Positions 44,605 to 53,899 of a DNA stretch of 64,000 nucleotides are shown here, piece after piece. Origin of the DNA: Variovorax paradoxus. Its GTDB lineage: Bacteria > Pseudomonadota > Gammaproteobacteria > Burkholderiales > Burkholderiaceae_C. Each line of letters begins with the position of its first letter. The first letter of the stretch is position 1. Under the pieces are notes generated by a model. The model was not told the DNA's origin. It saw only the letters and a list, made by a program, of their open reading frames with translations, and searched no databases. The stretch covers positions 492,501-556,500 of the forward strand of contig CP063167.1 in the NCBI GenBank assembly GCA_016806145.1, read 5' to 3'. Both the position numbers and the translations under genes were made by a program.

Positions 44605-45540
44605 TCAATAGCGGATGCGCGGGTCGAACAGGCTGTAGCTCAGGTCGACCAGCAGGTTGATCAGCACATAGGCCGCCGCCGACAACAGCAGCAGGCTCTG
44701 GATCACCGGGTAGTCGTGGTGCTGCACCGCGTCGACCACCAGGCTGCCGAGTCCGGGGATCGAGAACACGGTCTCGGTGACCACCACGCCGCCCAGCAGC
44801 AGCGCGATGCCCACCCCGATGGTGGTGACGATCGGGATCGCCGCGTTGCGCAGCGCATGGCCGAGCACCGGCAGCACGCCCAGGCCCTTGGCGCGCGCGG
44901 TGCGGATGTAGTCCTCGTGCAGCACCTCGAGCATCGACGCACGCGTCATGCGCGTGAGCAGCGCGGTGTAGAGCAGCCCGAGGTTCAGGCACGGCAGCAC
45001 CAGGTGCTTGAGCCAGGGCAGCACGCCCTCGGCGATGCCGCGGTAGCCCTGCACCGGCAGCCACTGCAGCTTGAGCGCGAAGGTGTAGACCAGCAGGTAG
45101 CCGGTGAGGAACACCGGCATCGAGAACGCGCAGACCGCGAACACCATCACCAGCCGGTCGATCCAGCTGCCGGCGCGGTAGGCCGCGAGCACGCCCAGCG
45201 GGATCGACAGCATCACCGCCACCAGGATGGTGAAGAAGGCGATCGACAGCGTGGCGCCGATGCGCTGGCCCAGCAGCTGCGACACCGGCATCTGGTTGAA
45301 CAGCGAGACGCCGAAGTCGCCGCGCACCACGTTGCCGACCCAGACCACGAACTGGTGCCACAGCGGCTGGTCCAGCCCCAGGGCGGCGCGCGTCTGCGCG
45401 ATCTGCTCGGGCGTGGCGAAGTCGCCGACGATCAGCAGCACCGGGTCGCCGGGGGCGAGGTGGATCAGCAGGAACACGATCACCGACACCACCAGCATCA
45501 CCGGCACCGTGGCGAGCACGCGCCGGATCACATATTCCAT
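44605..45540 (-). CDS. Oligopeptide-type ABC importer permease (DppB/OppB)
   Basis: Inner-membrane permease of 311 residues beginning MEYVIRRVLATVPVMLVVSVIV, the standard DppB start. It contains LAPGDPVLLIVGDFATPEQI, the periplasmic loop of the family, and the coupling EAA loop YIRTARAKGLGVLPVLGHALRN. Six transmembrane helices are expected. It follows the binding-protein gene by 12 bp, with a typical ABD-C-D-F gene order after it. Partner of the DppC-type permease. Confidence 0.93.
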   Translation of the reverse strand: MEYVIRRVLATVPVMLVVSVIVFLLIHLAPGDPVLLIVGDFATPEQIAQTRAALGLDQPLWHQFVVWVGNVVRGDFGVSLFNQMPVSQLLGQRIGATLSIAFFTILVAVMLSIPLGVLAAYRAGSWIDRLVMVFAVCAFSMPVFLTGYLLVYTFALKLQWLPVQGYRGIAEGVLPWLKHLVLPCLNLGLLYTALLTRMTRASMLEVLHEDYIRTARAKGLGVLPVLGHALRNAAIPIVTTIGVGIALLLGGVVVTETVFSIPGLGSLVVDAVQHHDYPVIQSLLLLSAAAYVLINLLVDLSYSLFDPRIRY

Positions 45541-45552
45541 GCCGCGGTCCCC

Positions 45553-47154
45553 TTACTTCTCGACGTTCCACATGATCGGGATGCCCATGCCGAACAGCTC
45601 GGTGCCCTTCACGTCCTTGCGCGCCGCGAAGGTGGCCGGGTACTGGCCGTAGGGGATGTAGGGCGGCGCTTCATAGAAGCGGCGCTGCAGGTTGTCGACC
45701 AGCTGCTTGCGCTTGGCGGCATCGCCCTCGCGGATCCAGGCGTCACGCAGTTCGTCGATCTTCGCGTCGCAGGGCCAGCCCGGCACGACGCTGCCCTTGC
45801 ACGACGACAGCACCCAGCCGTTGGTCAGCGGCGTGTCGACGTCGGCGTTCTTCGAGGCCGTGAGGTAGAGGCTCCAGCCGCCTTGCGCCGGGCCTTCCTT
45901 CTTGTAGACGCGCGCCAGCACCGAGGACTGGTCCATCACCTGCACGTCGAGGTTCAGGCCGGCCTTCTTGAGGTACTGGATCCAGATCAGCGCGGCCATC
46001 GACTGCGTGCCGTCGGTGGGCTGCAGGAACACGATCTTCTCGCCCTTGTAGCCGGCCTCCTTGAGCAGCGCCTTGGCCTTCTCGAAGTCCTGCTTCCTGA
46101 ACGCTTCCGCGCCCGCGGCGGTCTCGTTGGGCGCGCCGCACATGAACACCGCCGGGCAGTAGAAGGACTTGCCGGGCTCGGGCGTGAAGCCCATGCCCGC
46201 GAGGATCTCCTCCTGGTTCACCAGGTGCAGCAGCGCCGCGCGCGCCTTCGGGTTGTTGAACGGCGGCGCCAGCGTGTTGGCCACCATGAACGGCTGCCAG
46301 ATGCCGGTCTGCGCCAGCCGCACGTTGGCGTCAGTGCGCAGCGCGGCCTGGTAGTCGGGCGGCACCACGTTGACGATGTCGACCTCGCCGTTCTTCAGCG
46401 CCGAGGTGGAGGTGTTGGCATCGGGCATGTAGCGCCACTCGACGCGGTCGAGCTTCACGCGCTTGCCGCCGGCCAGGCCATCGGCCGGCTCGCTGCGCGG
46501 CACGTAGTTGGGATTGCGCACGAACACCATGCGGTTGCCCGGGATCCATTCGTCGCGCTTGAAGATGAACGGGCCCGAGCCGATGGGTTCGGGGATCGGC
46601 GCGTCGGGGAAGGCCTTGGCCTGCTTCTCGGGCACGATGAACAGCGTCTTGGCCGCGAGGATCAGCGGCACCTGGCCCATGCCTTCCTTGAGCTGCAGCG
46701 AGAAGGTCTTGTCGTCGACCACCTTCCACTCCGCGCCCGAGTCGGCCAGCAGCAGGCCCATGGTCGCGCGCTTGGCCCAGCGCTGCAGCGTGGCCACCAC
46801 GTCGGCCGATGTCACGGCGCTGCCATCGGAGAACTTCAGGCTCGGGCGCAGCGTGAAGGTCCAGGCCTTGTTGTCGGGCGACTGCGTGAAGCGCTCGAGC
46901 ATCTGCGGCTTGGGCTCGCCCTTGCTGTCGCGCGAGAACAGCGTGTCGAAGGCCATGTAGCCGTAGTCGCGCGTCACGTAGGTGTTGCTGAACAGCGGGT
47001 CGACCACCTTGAGGTCGTTGTTGATCGCCATGCGCAGGGTCTTGGCGGCCGGCGCGGGTGCGTTCTGCGCGCACACGGCGGTCGCGGCCGCGCCCACCGC
47101 GCATGCCACCGCCCAGCCGGCGAGCCGTGCGTACAGGGGAGGGGAATTCTTCAT
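45553..47154 (-). CDS. Extracellular solute-binding protein, family 5 (DppA/OppA type)
   Basis: Periplasmic peptide-type binding protein of 533 residues. Signal peptide to about residue 29 (hydrophobic LAGWAVACAVGAAATAVCA). SBP_bac_5 features: TLRMAINNDLKVVDPLFSNTY at the mature start, AWTFTLRPSLKFSDGSAVTSADV and GSGPFIFKRDEWIPGNRMVFVRNPNY. The ATG at 47154 follows GAAAGGAA. It is the first gene of the importer-amidase operon, and a long palindrome 66-93 bp upstream is shared with the aminotransferase promoter. Members of this family bind peptides, glutathione or nickel complexes and amide-linked compounds, so the ligand is open. Confidence 0.92.
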   Translation of the reverse strand: MKNSPPLYARLAGWAVACAVGAAATAVCAQNAPAPAAKTLRMAINNDLKVVDPLFSNTYVTRDYGYMAFDTLFSRDSKGEPKPQMLERFTQSPDNKAWTFTLRPSLKFSDGSAVTSADVVATLQRWAKRATMGLLLADSGAEWKVVDDKTFSLQLKEGMGQVPLILAAKTLFIVPEKQAKAFPDAPIPEPIGSGPFIFKRDEWIPGNRMVFVRNPNYVPRSEPADGLAGGKRVKLDRVEWRYMPDANTSTSALKNGEVDIVNVVPPDYQAALRTDANVRLAQTGIWQPFMVANTLAPPFNNPKARAALLHLVNQEEILAGMGFTPEPGKSFYCPAVFMCGAPNETAAGAEAFRKQDFEKAKALLKEAGYKGEKIVFLQPTDGTQSMAALIWIQYLKKAGLNLDVQVMDQSSVLARVYKKEGPAQGGWSLYLTASKNADVDTPLTNGWVLSSCKGSVVPGWPCDAKIDELRDAWIREGDAAKRKQLVDNLQRRFYEAPPYIPYGQYPATFAARKDVKGTELFGMGIPIMWNVEK

Positions 47155-47219
47155 GAGCCGGGTTCCTTTCAGGGTTTCGAGGGTTCGTGGAAAAACGCTG
47201 GAAATCTCTCGATATGAAA

Positions 47220-47247
47220 TTTGATACACGATATATCATGTGTCAAA
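47220..47247. promoter_or_regulatory. Predicted GntR operator at the importer promoter
   Basis: A 28-bp palindrome centred between 47233 and 47234, with 12 of 14 arm positions paired and outer arms TTTGA/TCAAA. The central ATATATCATGT is identical to that of the site at 55190-55216. It covers the predicted minus-strand -10 TATCGT (47228-47233), which lies 17 bp from -35 TTGTCT (47251-47256). Confidence 0.68.
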
Positions 47248-47339
47248 CGAAGACAATCCGGGCATCTCCCATGCAAGAGCTGTGCGCGCTTTCTCTTCTC
47301 TGCGCCGACCTCGCGGCAGGCGCTGTGCTCGCGATGCCA

Positions 47340-47357
47340 GCGGCGCTCGCGCGCCGC
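47340..47357. terminator. Possible terminator hairpin after the acylase gene
   Basis: GCGGCGC-TCGC-GCGCCGC, a perfect 7-bp stem with a 4-nt loop, starting 4 bp past the acylase stop codon on the minus strand. No T-tract follows. Confidence 0.4.
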
Positions 47358-47361
47358 GGCC

Positions 47362-49632
47362 TCAGGCCGGCGTGAGCCGCGCGTGCGAAGCGGCCTCGGC
47401 CGCGACGGTGCGCCAGTCGTAGTGCATCGGCACCGTTTCCGCGCGCCGCCAGGTGTCGCTCTGGTCGGCGTAGTGCGCATCGCGCGGATCGCCGGCCGCG
47501 CCGTGGAACACGATCCAGCGGCAGGCCTCCCACTGCCCCACGTCGAACACGTAGCGCGCCAGCGAGGCGTAGTGCGCGTGCATGCCCAGGTGCGGCAGGT
47601 AGCCGGTGGTGAAGACGGTTTCGTTGTCACCGCCGATCGCGCCCATGTCGCGCGGCGCCACCAAGGGCTCGGCAGGAAACACCGGCGCCAGCGGATGGCG
47701 CAGCTCGAGCCGGTGCCGCTCGCCCCATGCCGCCACCGGCAGGCGCGCGACCTCGGCCAGGGCCTCGGTCAGCACCTCGTCCCAGCTCGCGCCGCCGAGC
47801 AGCGCGCGATCGTCGACACGCAGCAACTGCGGCACGCACCAGCCGAGCTGGTAGTCGATCGCGAGGCCGGGCGGCACGGTGCGCTGCCGGCTCACGTCGA
47901 GCGCGGCGAGCCCGCTGCGCCGCGCCACCGCTCGCGCCAGCGCCATGCGCAGCGAAACATAGGCATCGGCTTCCCGCGAATCGGCCTCGAGGCGCGCGTC
48001 CCAGGCCACGAGGCGGTCGCGCAATGCACGCGACGGGGCATCGGCCAGCGTCAACGGTGCGAGCCGCGCACAGATTTCGCGCGCCGGCAGGCTCAGCGTA
48101 TCGCGGTGCACGGCTTCCATGCCGGCGACGTCGGCCGATTCCATCGCAGCGAGCAGCTGCCAGATGCGCTGCGCGCGGTGCGGCGGATGGCAGTCGGTGC
48201 AGAGATAGTCGTCGTGGCGCTCGACCACGCGGTTGTTGGCGGTGACGATGAGGCCCGCTTCGGGATCGATCTGGCGCGGCATGCGTTCCCAGTCGATCCA
48301 GCCTTTCCAGGCATGGCGGTCGAGCCAGCCCGGCACCGGCAGCCAGCCGTTGGCGGCCGCGCGCCGCGGCACCTTGGCGCGCACGTGGTGGCCGATGTGG
48401 CCCTGGGTGTCGCCGGCCACCAGGTTGTGGTCGACCAGGCCCCAGCCGCGCACCGACTCGAACAGCGCATCGACGCTGCGCGCCTCCATCATCGGGCGCA
48501 TGCAGTCGAGCGAGCGGTCGGCCTCCACGTCGGCCGAGTGGCGCAGCACCAGCGCGCTGCCGCTCTTCGCATCGCCGGCCACCACCGGGCCGCGCGCGGT
48601 CACGAGGATCTCGCAGTCCACGTCGGCCTGGCCGCGCACGCGGATGCGCTCCACGCGGCGCTCGACCTCGGCCCATTGCGCATCGCCGCCGCCGGGCGCG
48701 TCGCTGCGCAGGTAGCGCCGGCCCTCGTCCGCGAAGCGCTCGAGGTAGACGTCGGCCGTGTCGACGAAGGCCACCGTCACGCACCACGCCACGTCGGGGT
48801 TGTGCGCGAAGTGCGGAAAGCCCGGCACGCCCGGCGAGGTCAGGCCGATCACGTCGAAGGCATCGCAGGCCAGATGGCACTGCAGGTACATGTTGGGCAT
48901 GTCGAGCACGCGGTGCGGATCGCCGGCCATTAGCGGCCGGCCGCTGCGCGTGCGGCTGCCGTGCACTGCCCAGTTGTTGCTGCCGCCGCCGGCCGCCTCG
49001 GTGTCGGCCTCGCCGATGAAGGCCGAGATGGCATCGGCCAGCTCGGCCATGTCGGGCGACAGGCGCCCCGCCAGCGAACCCGGCGGCAGGCAGACCAGCT
49101 CCTCGCCGCCGTCGTCCATGCGCAGGCGGTCGATCGCCTCGGCGCCGATCACCGGCAGCGCAATGGCGCGCCACAGCTTCGGGTAGACCGAGTTCAGCAG
49201 CAGCCCGGTCTGGCGCAGCACCGCGATGCTGTGCCATTCCTCCCAGGGTTCGGGCGTCTCGCCGAGCAGCGCGTACTCGGGAGACAGCTGGCCCTCGGCG
49301 ATGAAGGCGTTCACGCCCGCGGTGTAGGCCGTGAGCATGGCGCGCGCGGGCGCGCCGAGCGCGGCGAGGTCACGGCGGCTGCACTCGGCCAGGCCGAGCC
49401 GGCGCACCAGCATGTCCATCGGCAGCGCGGCCGAGCCGAGCCATTCGGCATAGCGGCCGATCGCGCGACGGCGGAGCGCGTCCATCTGCCACAGGCGATC
49501 GCTCGCATGCACGTGGCCGAGCGCGAAGAAGGCGTCGTCGGCATTGGCGGCACGCAGATGCGGAATACCCCAGGCATCGCGCCACAGGTCCACCGGGGCA
49601 TGCAGTCCCTTCAGCGGGTGGGTCGTGTTCAT
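47362..49632 (-). CDS. Penicillin-acylase-family Ntn-hydrolase (cytosolic)
   Basis: A 756-residue Ntn-hydrolase starting at ATG 49632 (GGAG upstream). Residues 11-30 (APVDLWRDAWGIPHLRAANA) are the alpha-chain start. Self-cleavage before Ser218 (GGGSNNWAVHG) would expose the nucleophile. Later HNPDVAWCVTVAFVDTADVYLE and the conserved beta-chain Asn region (TANNRVV) match. No signal peptide is visible, unlike typical periplasmic penicillin acylases, so it probably works on an imported N-acyl compound. It is the last gene of the aminotransferase-GntR-transketolase-amidase transcript and is quite different from the lipoprotein acylase at 30024-32582. Confidence 0.88.
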   Translation of the reverse strand: MNTTHPLKGLHAPVDLWRDAWGIPHLRAANADDAFFALGHVHASDRLWQMDALRRRAIGRYAEWLGSAALPMDMLVRRLGLAECSRRDLAALGAPARAMLTAYTAGVNAFIAEGQLSPEYALLGETPEPWEEWHSIAVLRQTGLLLNSVYPKLWRAIALPVIGAEAIDRLRMDDGGEELVCLPPGSLAGRLSPDMAELADAISAFIGEADTEAAGGGSNNWAVHGSRTRSGRPLMAGDPHRVLDMPNMYLQCHLACDAFDVIGLTSPGVPGFPHFAHNPDVAWCVTVAFVDTADVYLERFADEGRRYLRSDAPGGGDAQWAEVERRVERIRVRGQADVDCEILVTARGPVVAGDAKSGSALVLRHSADVEADRSLDCMRPMMEARSVDALFESVRGWGLVDHNLVAGDTQGHIGHHVRAKVPRRAAANGWLPVPGWLDRHAWKGWIDWERMPRQIDPEAGLIVTANNRVVERHDDYLCTDCHPPHRAQRIWQLLAAMESADVAGMEAVHRDTLSLPAREICARLAPLTLADAPSRALRDRLVAWDARLEADSREADAYVSLRMALARAVARRSGLAALDVSRQRTVPPGLAIDYQLGWCVPQLLRVDDRALLGGASWDEVLTEALAEVARLPVAAWGERHRLELRHPLAPVFPAEPLVAPRDMGAIGGDNETVFTTGYLPHLGMHAHYASLARYVFDVGQWEACRWIVFHGAAGDPRDAHYADQSDTWRRAETVPMHYDWRTVAAEAASHARLTPA

Positions 49633-49684
49633 CGGGGGGTGCTCCTTGTCTCGTTCGTTCTGTGTGTGTGCGGGAGCCCGCCTC

Positions 49685-51142
49685 TCAATCCATGCGCAGC
49701 GCGGGCGGCGCCATCCGCAGGAAGGGACTGAGGCTTTCGTAGAGGTGCGTGAGCTGCAGCACCGACAGGTCGTCGCGCGGACGGCCGATGATCTGCATGC
49801 CCATCGGCAGGCCGCGCGCATCGAAGCCCACCGGCAGGCTGATGACCGGGCAGCCCGACAGGGTGCCGGGCGTGACCACCTCCATCCAGCGGTGGTAGCT
49901 GCTCATGGCACGGCCCGCGATTTCGCGCGGCCAGTGCGCCTCGATCGCGAAGGGGAAGACCTGCGCGGTCGGCAGCGCGAGGAAGTCGTGCCGTTCGAAC
50001 AGGCCCAGCAGGCAGTCGTACCAGGCGGTGCGGTCGAGCGTGGCGCGGTAGAGGTCGCCGGCCGAGAGCTTGCGGTACTGCTCGATCTCCCATTGCAGTT
50101 CGGGCTTCTGCAACGCGCGCGAGACCGGCACGTCGTAGTGCGCGCCATGCTTGCCGCCGATGATGAACTGGCGCAGCACGGTGAAGGCGTGCCAGACGCG
50201 CTTCCAGTCGAAGTCGGTACGCACCGGCTCGACATGCAGGCCCGCATCGCCGAAGCGCGCGAGCGCCGCTTCGCACAGCGCGAGGATGCCGGGCTCGAAC
50301 GGCAGATGGCCGCCGAGGTCGCCGAGCCAGCCGATGCGCGCGCCGGCGAAATCTCGCTCGAGGCGGTCGTGCCAGTCGGGCACCGCGCCGTCGAGCGACA
50401 GCGGCGCGCGCGCGTCGTAGCCCGACTGCACCGACAGCAGCAGCGCCAGGTCGTCGGCGCTGCGGCCCATCGGGCCTTCGGTGGTCAGCTGCCCGGCGAA
50501 GGCATCGCCGCGCGGCCAGAACGGCACCCGCCCCTGCGAGGGCCGCAGCCCCAGCACGTTGTTGAAGGCCGCCGGGTTGCGCAGCGAGCCGCCCATGTCG
50601 GCGCCGTCGGCCACCGGCAGCATGCGCAGCGCGAGTGCCACCGCAGTGCCGCCGCTGGAACCGCCGGCGCTGAAGCGCGGGTCCCAGGCATTGCCGGTGG
50701 CGCCGAACACCGGGTTGTAGGTGTGCGAGCCCAGGCCGAACTCGGGCACGTTGGTCTTGCCGATGAAGATCGCGCCGGCCGCGCGCATGCGCTCGACCAT
50801 GATCGCATCGGCCGCCGGCAGGTGGTCGGCGAACAGCGGCGAACCGAAGGTGGAGCGCAGGCCGCGCACCGGCGCCGTGTCCTTGATCGCCTGCGGCAGG
50901 CCGTGCAGCGCGCCCAATGCGTCGCCGCGGGCCACCGCGGCATCGGCCGCGTCGGCCTCGGCCAGCACCTGCTCGCGCTCGACGCGCGAGACGATCGCGT
51001 TGAAGCGCGGGTTGAGCACATCGACCTGCTGCAGGAAGGCGCTCACCACCTCGCGCGACGACAGCGCGCGGCGCCGGATCAGCGCGGCCAGCTCGCGCGC
51101 GGGCAGCCGGCAGAGCTCGGGCACCAGCACGGCGTCGGTCAT
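49685..51142 (-). CDS. Amidase-signature-family amidase
   Basis: Amidase of 485 residues: Lys in GLPQAIKDTAPVRG (residues ~83-96), loop SAGGSSGGTAVALALRMLP and nucleophile stretch DGADMGGSLRNPAAFNNVLG. The MGGSLRNPA form is typical of the amidases related to 6-aminohexanoate-cyclic-dimer hydrolase and glutamyl-tRNA amidotransferase A. Its ATG overlaps the transketolase C-subunit stop by 4 bp, and the acylase gene follows 52 bp on. It works in a transcript with two other amide-bond enzymes, which suggests stepwise breakdown of a multi-amide substrate. Confidence 0.9.
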   Translation of the reverse strand: MTDAVLVPELCRLPARELAALIRRRALSSREVVSAFLQQVDVLNPRFNAIVSRVEREQVLAEADAADAAVARGDALGALHGLPQAIKDTAPVRGLRSTFGSPLFADHLPAADAIMVERMRAAGAIFIGKTNVPEFGLGSHTYNPVFGATGNAWDPRFSAGGSSGGTAVALALRMLPVADGADMGGSLRNPAAFNNVLGLRPSQGRVPFWPRGDAFAGQLTTEGPMGRSADDLALLLSVQSGYDARAPLSLDGAVPDWHDRLERDFAGARIGWLGDLGGHLPFEPGILALCEAALARFGDAGLHVEPVRTDFDWKRVWHAFTVLRQFIIGGKHGAHYDVPVSRALQKPELQWEIEQYRKLSAGDLYRATLDRTAWYDCLLGLFERHDFLALPTAQVFPFAIEAHWPREIAGRAMSSYHRWMEVVTPGTLSGCPVISLPVGFDARGLPMGMQIIGRPRDDLSVLQLTHLYESLSPFLRMAPPALRMD

Positions 51143-52185
51143 CGCGTCGTCTCGCCCGAAGCCAATGCCGCGCGCACCGCGTCGGCGATGCCCTGTGCCG
51201 TGAGGCCGTGGCGTTCGAACAGCCAGGGCATCGACGCGCCCTGCGCGAAGCGGTCGCGCACGCCCAGGCGCACCAGCCGCGTGCCGGCGCCGGCCTCGGC
51301 CAGCACCTCGGCCACCGCAGAGCCCAGGCCGCCGACGATCGAGTGGTTCTCCACCGTCACGATCAGACGCCGGCGCGCGAGTTGCCGCTGGATGAAGGCC
51401 TCGTCGAAAGGCTTGAGCGTGTGCGCGTTGGCCACGGCGACCGCGATGCCCTGCGCGCGCAGCGCGCGCGCCGCCGCCTTCGCGGGCTCGACCATCAGGC
51501 CGCTCGCGACGATCAGCGCCTCGCCATCGCCGTCGTCCAGCGGCTGGATGCGGCCGAGCTCGAGCGGCTCCCAGGGCGTGTCCTCGGACAGGGCCGCGGA
51601 CGCACGCAGCAGCCGCAGGTACACCGGGCCCTTGTGGTCGGCCGCGGCACGCACCGCGGCCGGCACCTGCGCCGGGCCCGACGGCTCGATCACCGTCATG
51701 TTCGGCAGCGCGCGCATCAGCGCGATGTCGTCGATCGCCTGGTGGCTCACGCCGAGGATGGTCGACAGGCCCGGCAGGAAGCCGACGATCTTGACGTCGG
51801 TGCGCGGATAGGCGACCTGCATCGCGATCTGGTCGAAGGGCCGGCGCGTGGCGAACACGCAGAAGGTATGGACCCAGGCCTGCAGCCCGCTGCGCGCGAG
51901 GCCGCCGGCCACGCCCACCATGTTGGCCTCGGCGATGCCGGGGTTGAGGAAGCGCTCGGGGAAGGTGTCGCGGAAGATGTCGGTCTCGGTCGACGAGGTG
52001 AGGTCGGCCGACAGCGCGACGATGTTCTGGCGTTCACGCGCGAGTGCCAGCAGCGCCTCGCCGTAGTAGCGCGGCACCGAAGATGCACCCGCCGACTGCG
52101 CGGCCGACATCGCGGTGTGGGCACCGCCCTGCGTGAAGTCCTCGACCTCGAGCGTGCGCGCCGGCGCCTTGATGTTCGCGTTCAT
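51139..52185 (-). CDS. Transketolase-like C-terminal subunit
   Basis: A 348-residue protein covering the pyrimidine-binding and C-terminal domains of a transketolase (RYYGEALLALARERQNIVALSADLTSST, residues ~39-66; FPERFLNPGIAEANMVGVAGGLARSG with the catalytic Glu). The first ~35 residues are extra and low-complexity. Together with the N-subunit gene it makes a split transketolase. It overlaps both neighbours by 4 bp. In a catabolic transcript with an aminotransferase, it may transfer a two-carbon unit from a ketone product, or act as a dedicated acyloin-type lyase, rather than serve the pentose pathway. Confidence 0.9.
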   Translation of the reverse strand: MNANIKAPARTLEVEDFTQGGAHTAMSAAQSAGASSVPRYYGEALLALARERQNIVALSADLTSSTETDIFRDTFPERFLNPGIAEANMVGVAGGLARSGLQAWVHTFCVFATRRPFDQIAMQVAYPRTDVKIVGFLPGLSTILGVSHQAIDDIALMRALPNMTVIEPSGPAQVPAAVRAAADHKGPVYLRLLRASAALSEDTPWEPLELGRIQPLDDGDGEALIVASGLMVEPAKAAARALRAQGIAVAVANAHTLKPFDEAFIQRQLARRRLIVTVENHSIVGGLGSAVAEVLAEAGAGTRLVRLGVRDRFAQGASMPWLFERHGLTAQGIADAVRAALASGETTR

Positions 52186-53069
52186 GCCATCTCTCCCAGT
52201 TCGCGCAGCGCCGCGTCGGCCACCTCGGCCGGCAGCTTCGCGTTGTGGCTGATCACGCCCTCGAGCAGGCTCACTCCTTTGCCGGGCACCGTGGTGGCGA
52301 CGATCATGGTCGGCCGCGCGGTCTGCCCGCGCGCGGCCGCGAAGGCCGCGAGCAGCGCCTCGAGGTCGTGGCCGTCGAGCTCGATCACCTGCCAGTTGAA
52401 GGCGCGGAACTTGTCGGCGATGGGCGAGAGCCGCAGCACGCTGTCGGTGTGGCCCTCGACCTGCATCCAGTTGAGGTCGAGCACCACGCAGAGGTTGTGC
52501 AGGCCCTCGGAGCCCGCGAGCATCGCGGCCTCCCAGACCTGGCCCTCCTCGAGCTCGCCGTCGCCGAGCACCACGTTCACGCGGTAGTCGATGCCGCGGA
52601 TGCGCGAGGCCAGCGCCATGCCGGCGGCCACCGAGATGCCCTGCCCCAGCGAGCCGAAGGTGCCTTCGACCACGGGGCCGAGACGCTCGGAGACGTTGAT
52701 CTCGAGCGCCGAGCCGTCCTTCACGTAGTCGTCGAGCGAGGCCGAGGGGATCATCCCGCGCAGCGCGAGCGCCGCATGGAACAGCGCGGAGTTGTGCGCG
52801 GTCGATAGGATGCAGCGGTCGCGCTCCTCCCAGCGTGCGTCGGCGGGGTCGATGCGCGCCTCGTGGAAGTAGAGGCTGGCGAAGATCTCGGCCGCGCCCA
52901 GGCCCTGCTGCACATAGCCCTGGCCATGGCGGCGCACGAGCTCGATGACCTGGCGGCGCAAGGTGTGCGCCACGCGCCGGAGTTCCGGCACGGGCAGCGC
53001 GAGGCGGTCGCGGCGTTGCCAGTCGGGAGGGAATGCCGTGGGATGCAGGGCGCTGCCGGGGTCCGTCAT
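52182..53069 (-). CDS. Transketolase-like N-terminal subunit
   Basis: A 295-residue ThDP-binding subunit: HGQGYVQQGLGAAEIFASLYF, CILSTAHNSALFHAALALRG, then the diphosphate/metal motif GDGELEEGQVWEAAMLAG. In housekeeping transketolases the early motif usually contains SGHPG; the GQGYVQQG form marks this as a split-type paralogue. It overlaps the GntR gene and the C-subunit gene by 4 bp each, so the three are translated together. The substrate pair is unknown. Confidence 0.9.
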   Translation of the reverse strand: MTDPGSALHPTAFPPDWQRRDRLALPVPELRRVAHTLRRQVIELVRRHGQGYVQQGLGAAEIFASLYFHEARIDPADARWEERDRCILSTAHNSALFHAALALRGMIPSASLDDYVKDGSALEINVSERLGPVVEGTFGSLGQGISVAAGMALASRIRGIDYRVNVVLGDGELEEGQVWEAAMLAGSEGLHNLCVVLDLNWMQVEGHTDSVLRLSPIADKFRAFNWQVIELDGHDLEALLAAFAAARGQTARPTMIVATTVPGKGVSLLEGVISHNAKLPAEVADAALRELGEMA

Positions 53070-53815
53070 GTCGGGCTTTTCTTTCTGCTGGAGGGGGGTT
53101 GCTGGTTGCGCAGCGCGAGCAGTTCCTCGGCGCGCGCGGGATTGGCGTCGATTTCCTTCAGCACGCGCACGAAGTCGCGGCCGCCCTCGATCAGGTCGTC
53201 CTCGATGGCCTTGCGCACCATCGCCGTGTCGCGCTGCTGCAGGCCGCGCAGCACGTTCACGTGCTGGTGCTCGGCTTCATAGGTCGGATGACCGTGCGGG
53301 TAGAGGAAGTTCAGCATCGGTCCGACCTGCACCCAGATGCGGTCCAGCAGCTCGGTGAGCTGCGGCATGCCCGAGTGGCGGTAGATGCCGAAGTGGAAAT
53401 CGAAGTTGTGCTGCAGCGCCGCGCGGTAGTCCTTGGTCTTCTCCGCGCGCACCAGCAGGCGATGGCTTTCCGTCAACTGCTTGATCGTGGCGTTGTCGAG
53501 CAGGGGCACGGCACGCTCGGCCGCCAGCGGCTCGAGCGCGAAGCGGATGTCGCGCAGCTCGAGGTACTCGGCCAGCGAGAGCTGGCGCACGCGGATGAAG
53601 TAGCCCTCCTTCATCTCGAGCGCACGGTCGCGCACCAGCTGGATCAGGGCCTCGCGCACCGGCGTCTCGCTGGTGCCCATCGTCTTGGCCAGGTCGCGGA
53701 TCTTCAGGCGCTGGCCCGGCTGGAAAGTGGCCGACATCAGCTGCTCGCGCAGATGCTCGTAGATCTGGCTCGCGAGGTTGGTGCGTTCGACCACGTTGAT
53801 GACGGGGGTTGCCAT
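53066..53815 (-). CDS. GntR-family regulator, FCD domain
   Basis: A 249-residue FadR/VanR-type GntR regulator. Winged HTH: QIYEHLREQLMSATFQPGQRLKIRDLAKTMGTSETPVREALIQL (residues ~18-61). An all-helical FCD domain follows with metal/ligand-type residues (FDFHFGIYRHSGM; HVNVLRGLQQRD). It is embedded in the transcript it probably controls, 84 bp after the aminotransferase and overlapping the transketolase N-subunit. The best-matching palindromes lie at the promoters of that transcript (55190-55216) and of the importer operon (47220-47247). Confidence 0.92.
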   Translation of the reverse strand: MATPVINVVERTNLASQIYEHLREQLMSATFQPGQRLKIRDLAKTMGTSETPVREALIQLVRDRALEMKEGYFIRVRQLSLAEYLELRDIRFALEPLAAERAVPLLDNATIKQLTESHRLLVRAEKTKDYRAALQHNFDFHFGIYRHSGMPQLTELLDRIWVQVGPMLNFLYPHGHPTYEAEHQHVNVLRGLQQRDTAMVRKAIEDDLIEGGRDFVRVLKEIDANPARAEELLALRNQQPPSSRKKSPT

Positions 53816-53899
53816 GGCTTCTCTCTCCTTGAGTGCGGGTGCGTGAATCGCGCGGCTATTGTGGCGTTCGCGTTTCAGGGACTCGCACGTGGGAGCGGC

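Noticed and set aside
44524..47217. 897-codon open frame on the plus strand
   Set aside because: Antisense to the DppA/DppB-type genes, which have complete family motifs and overlapping starts and stops in an operon.
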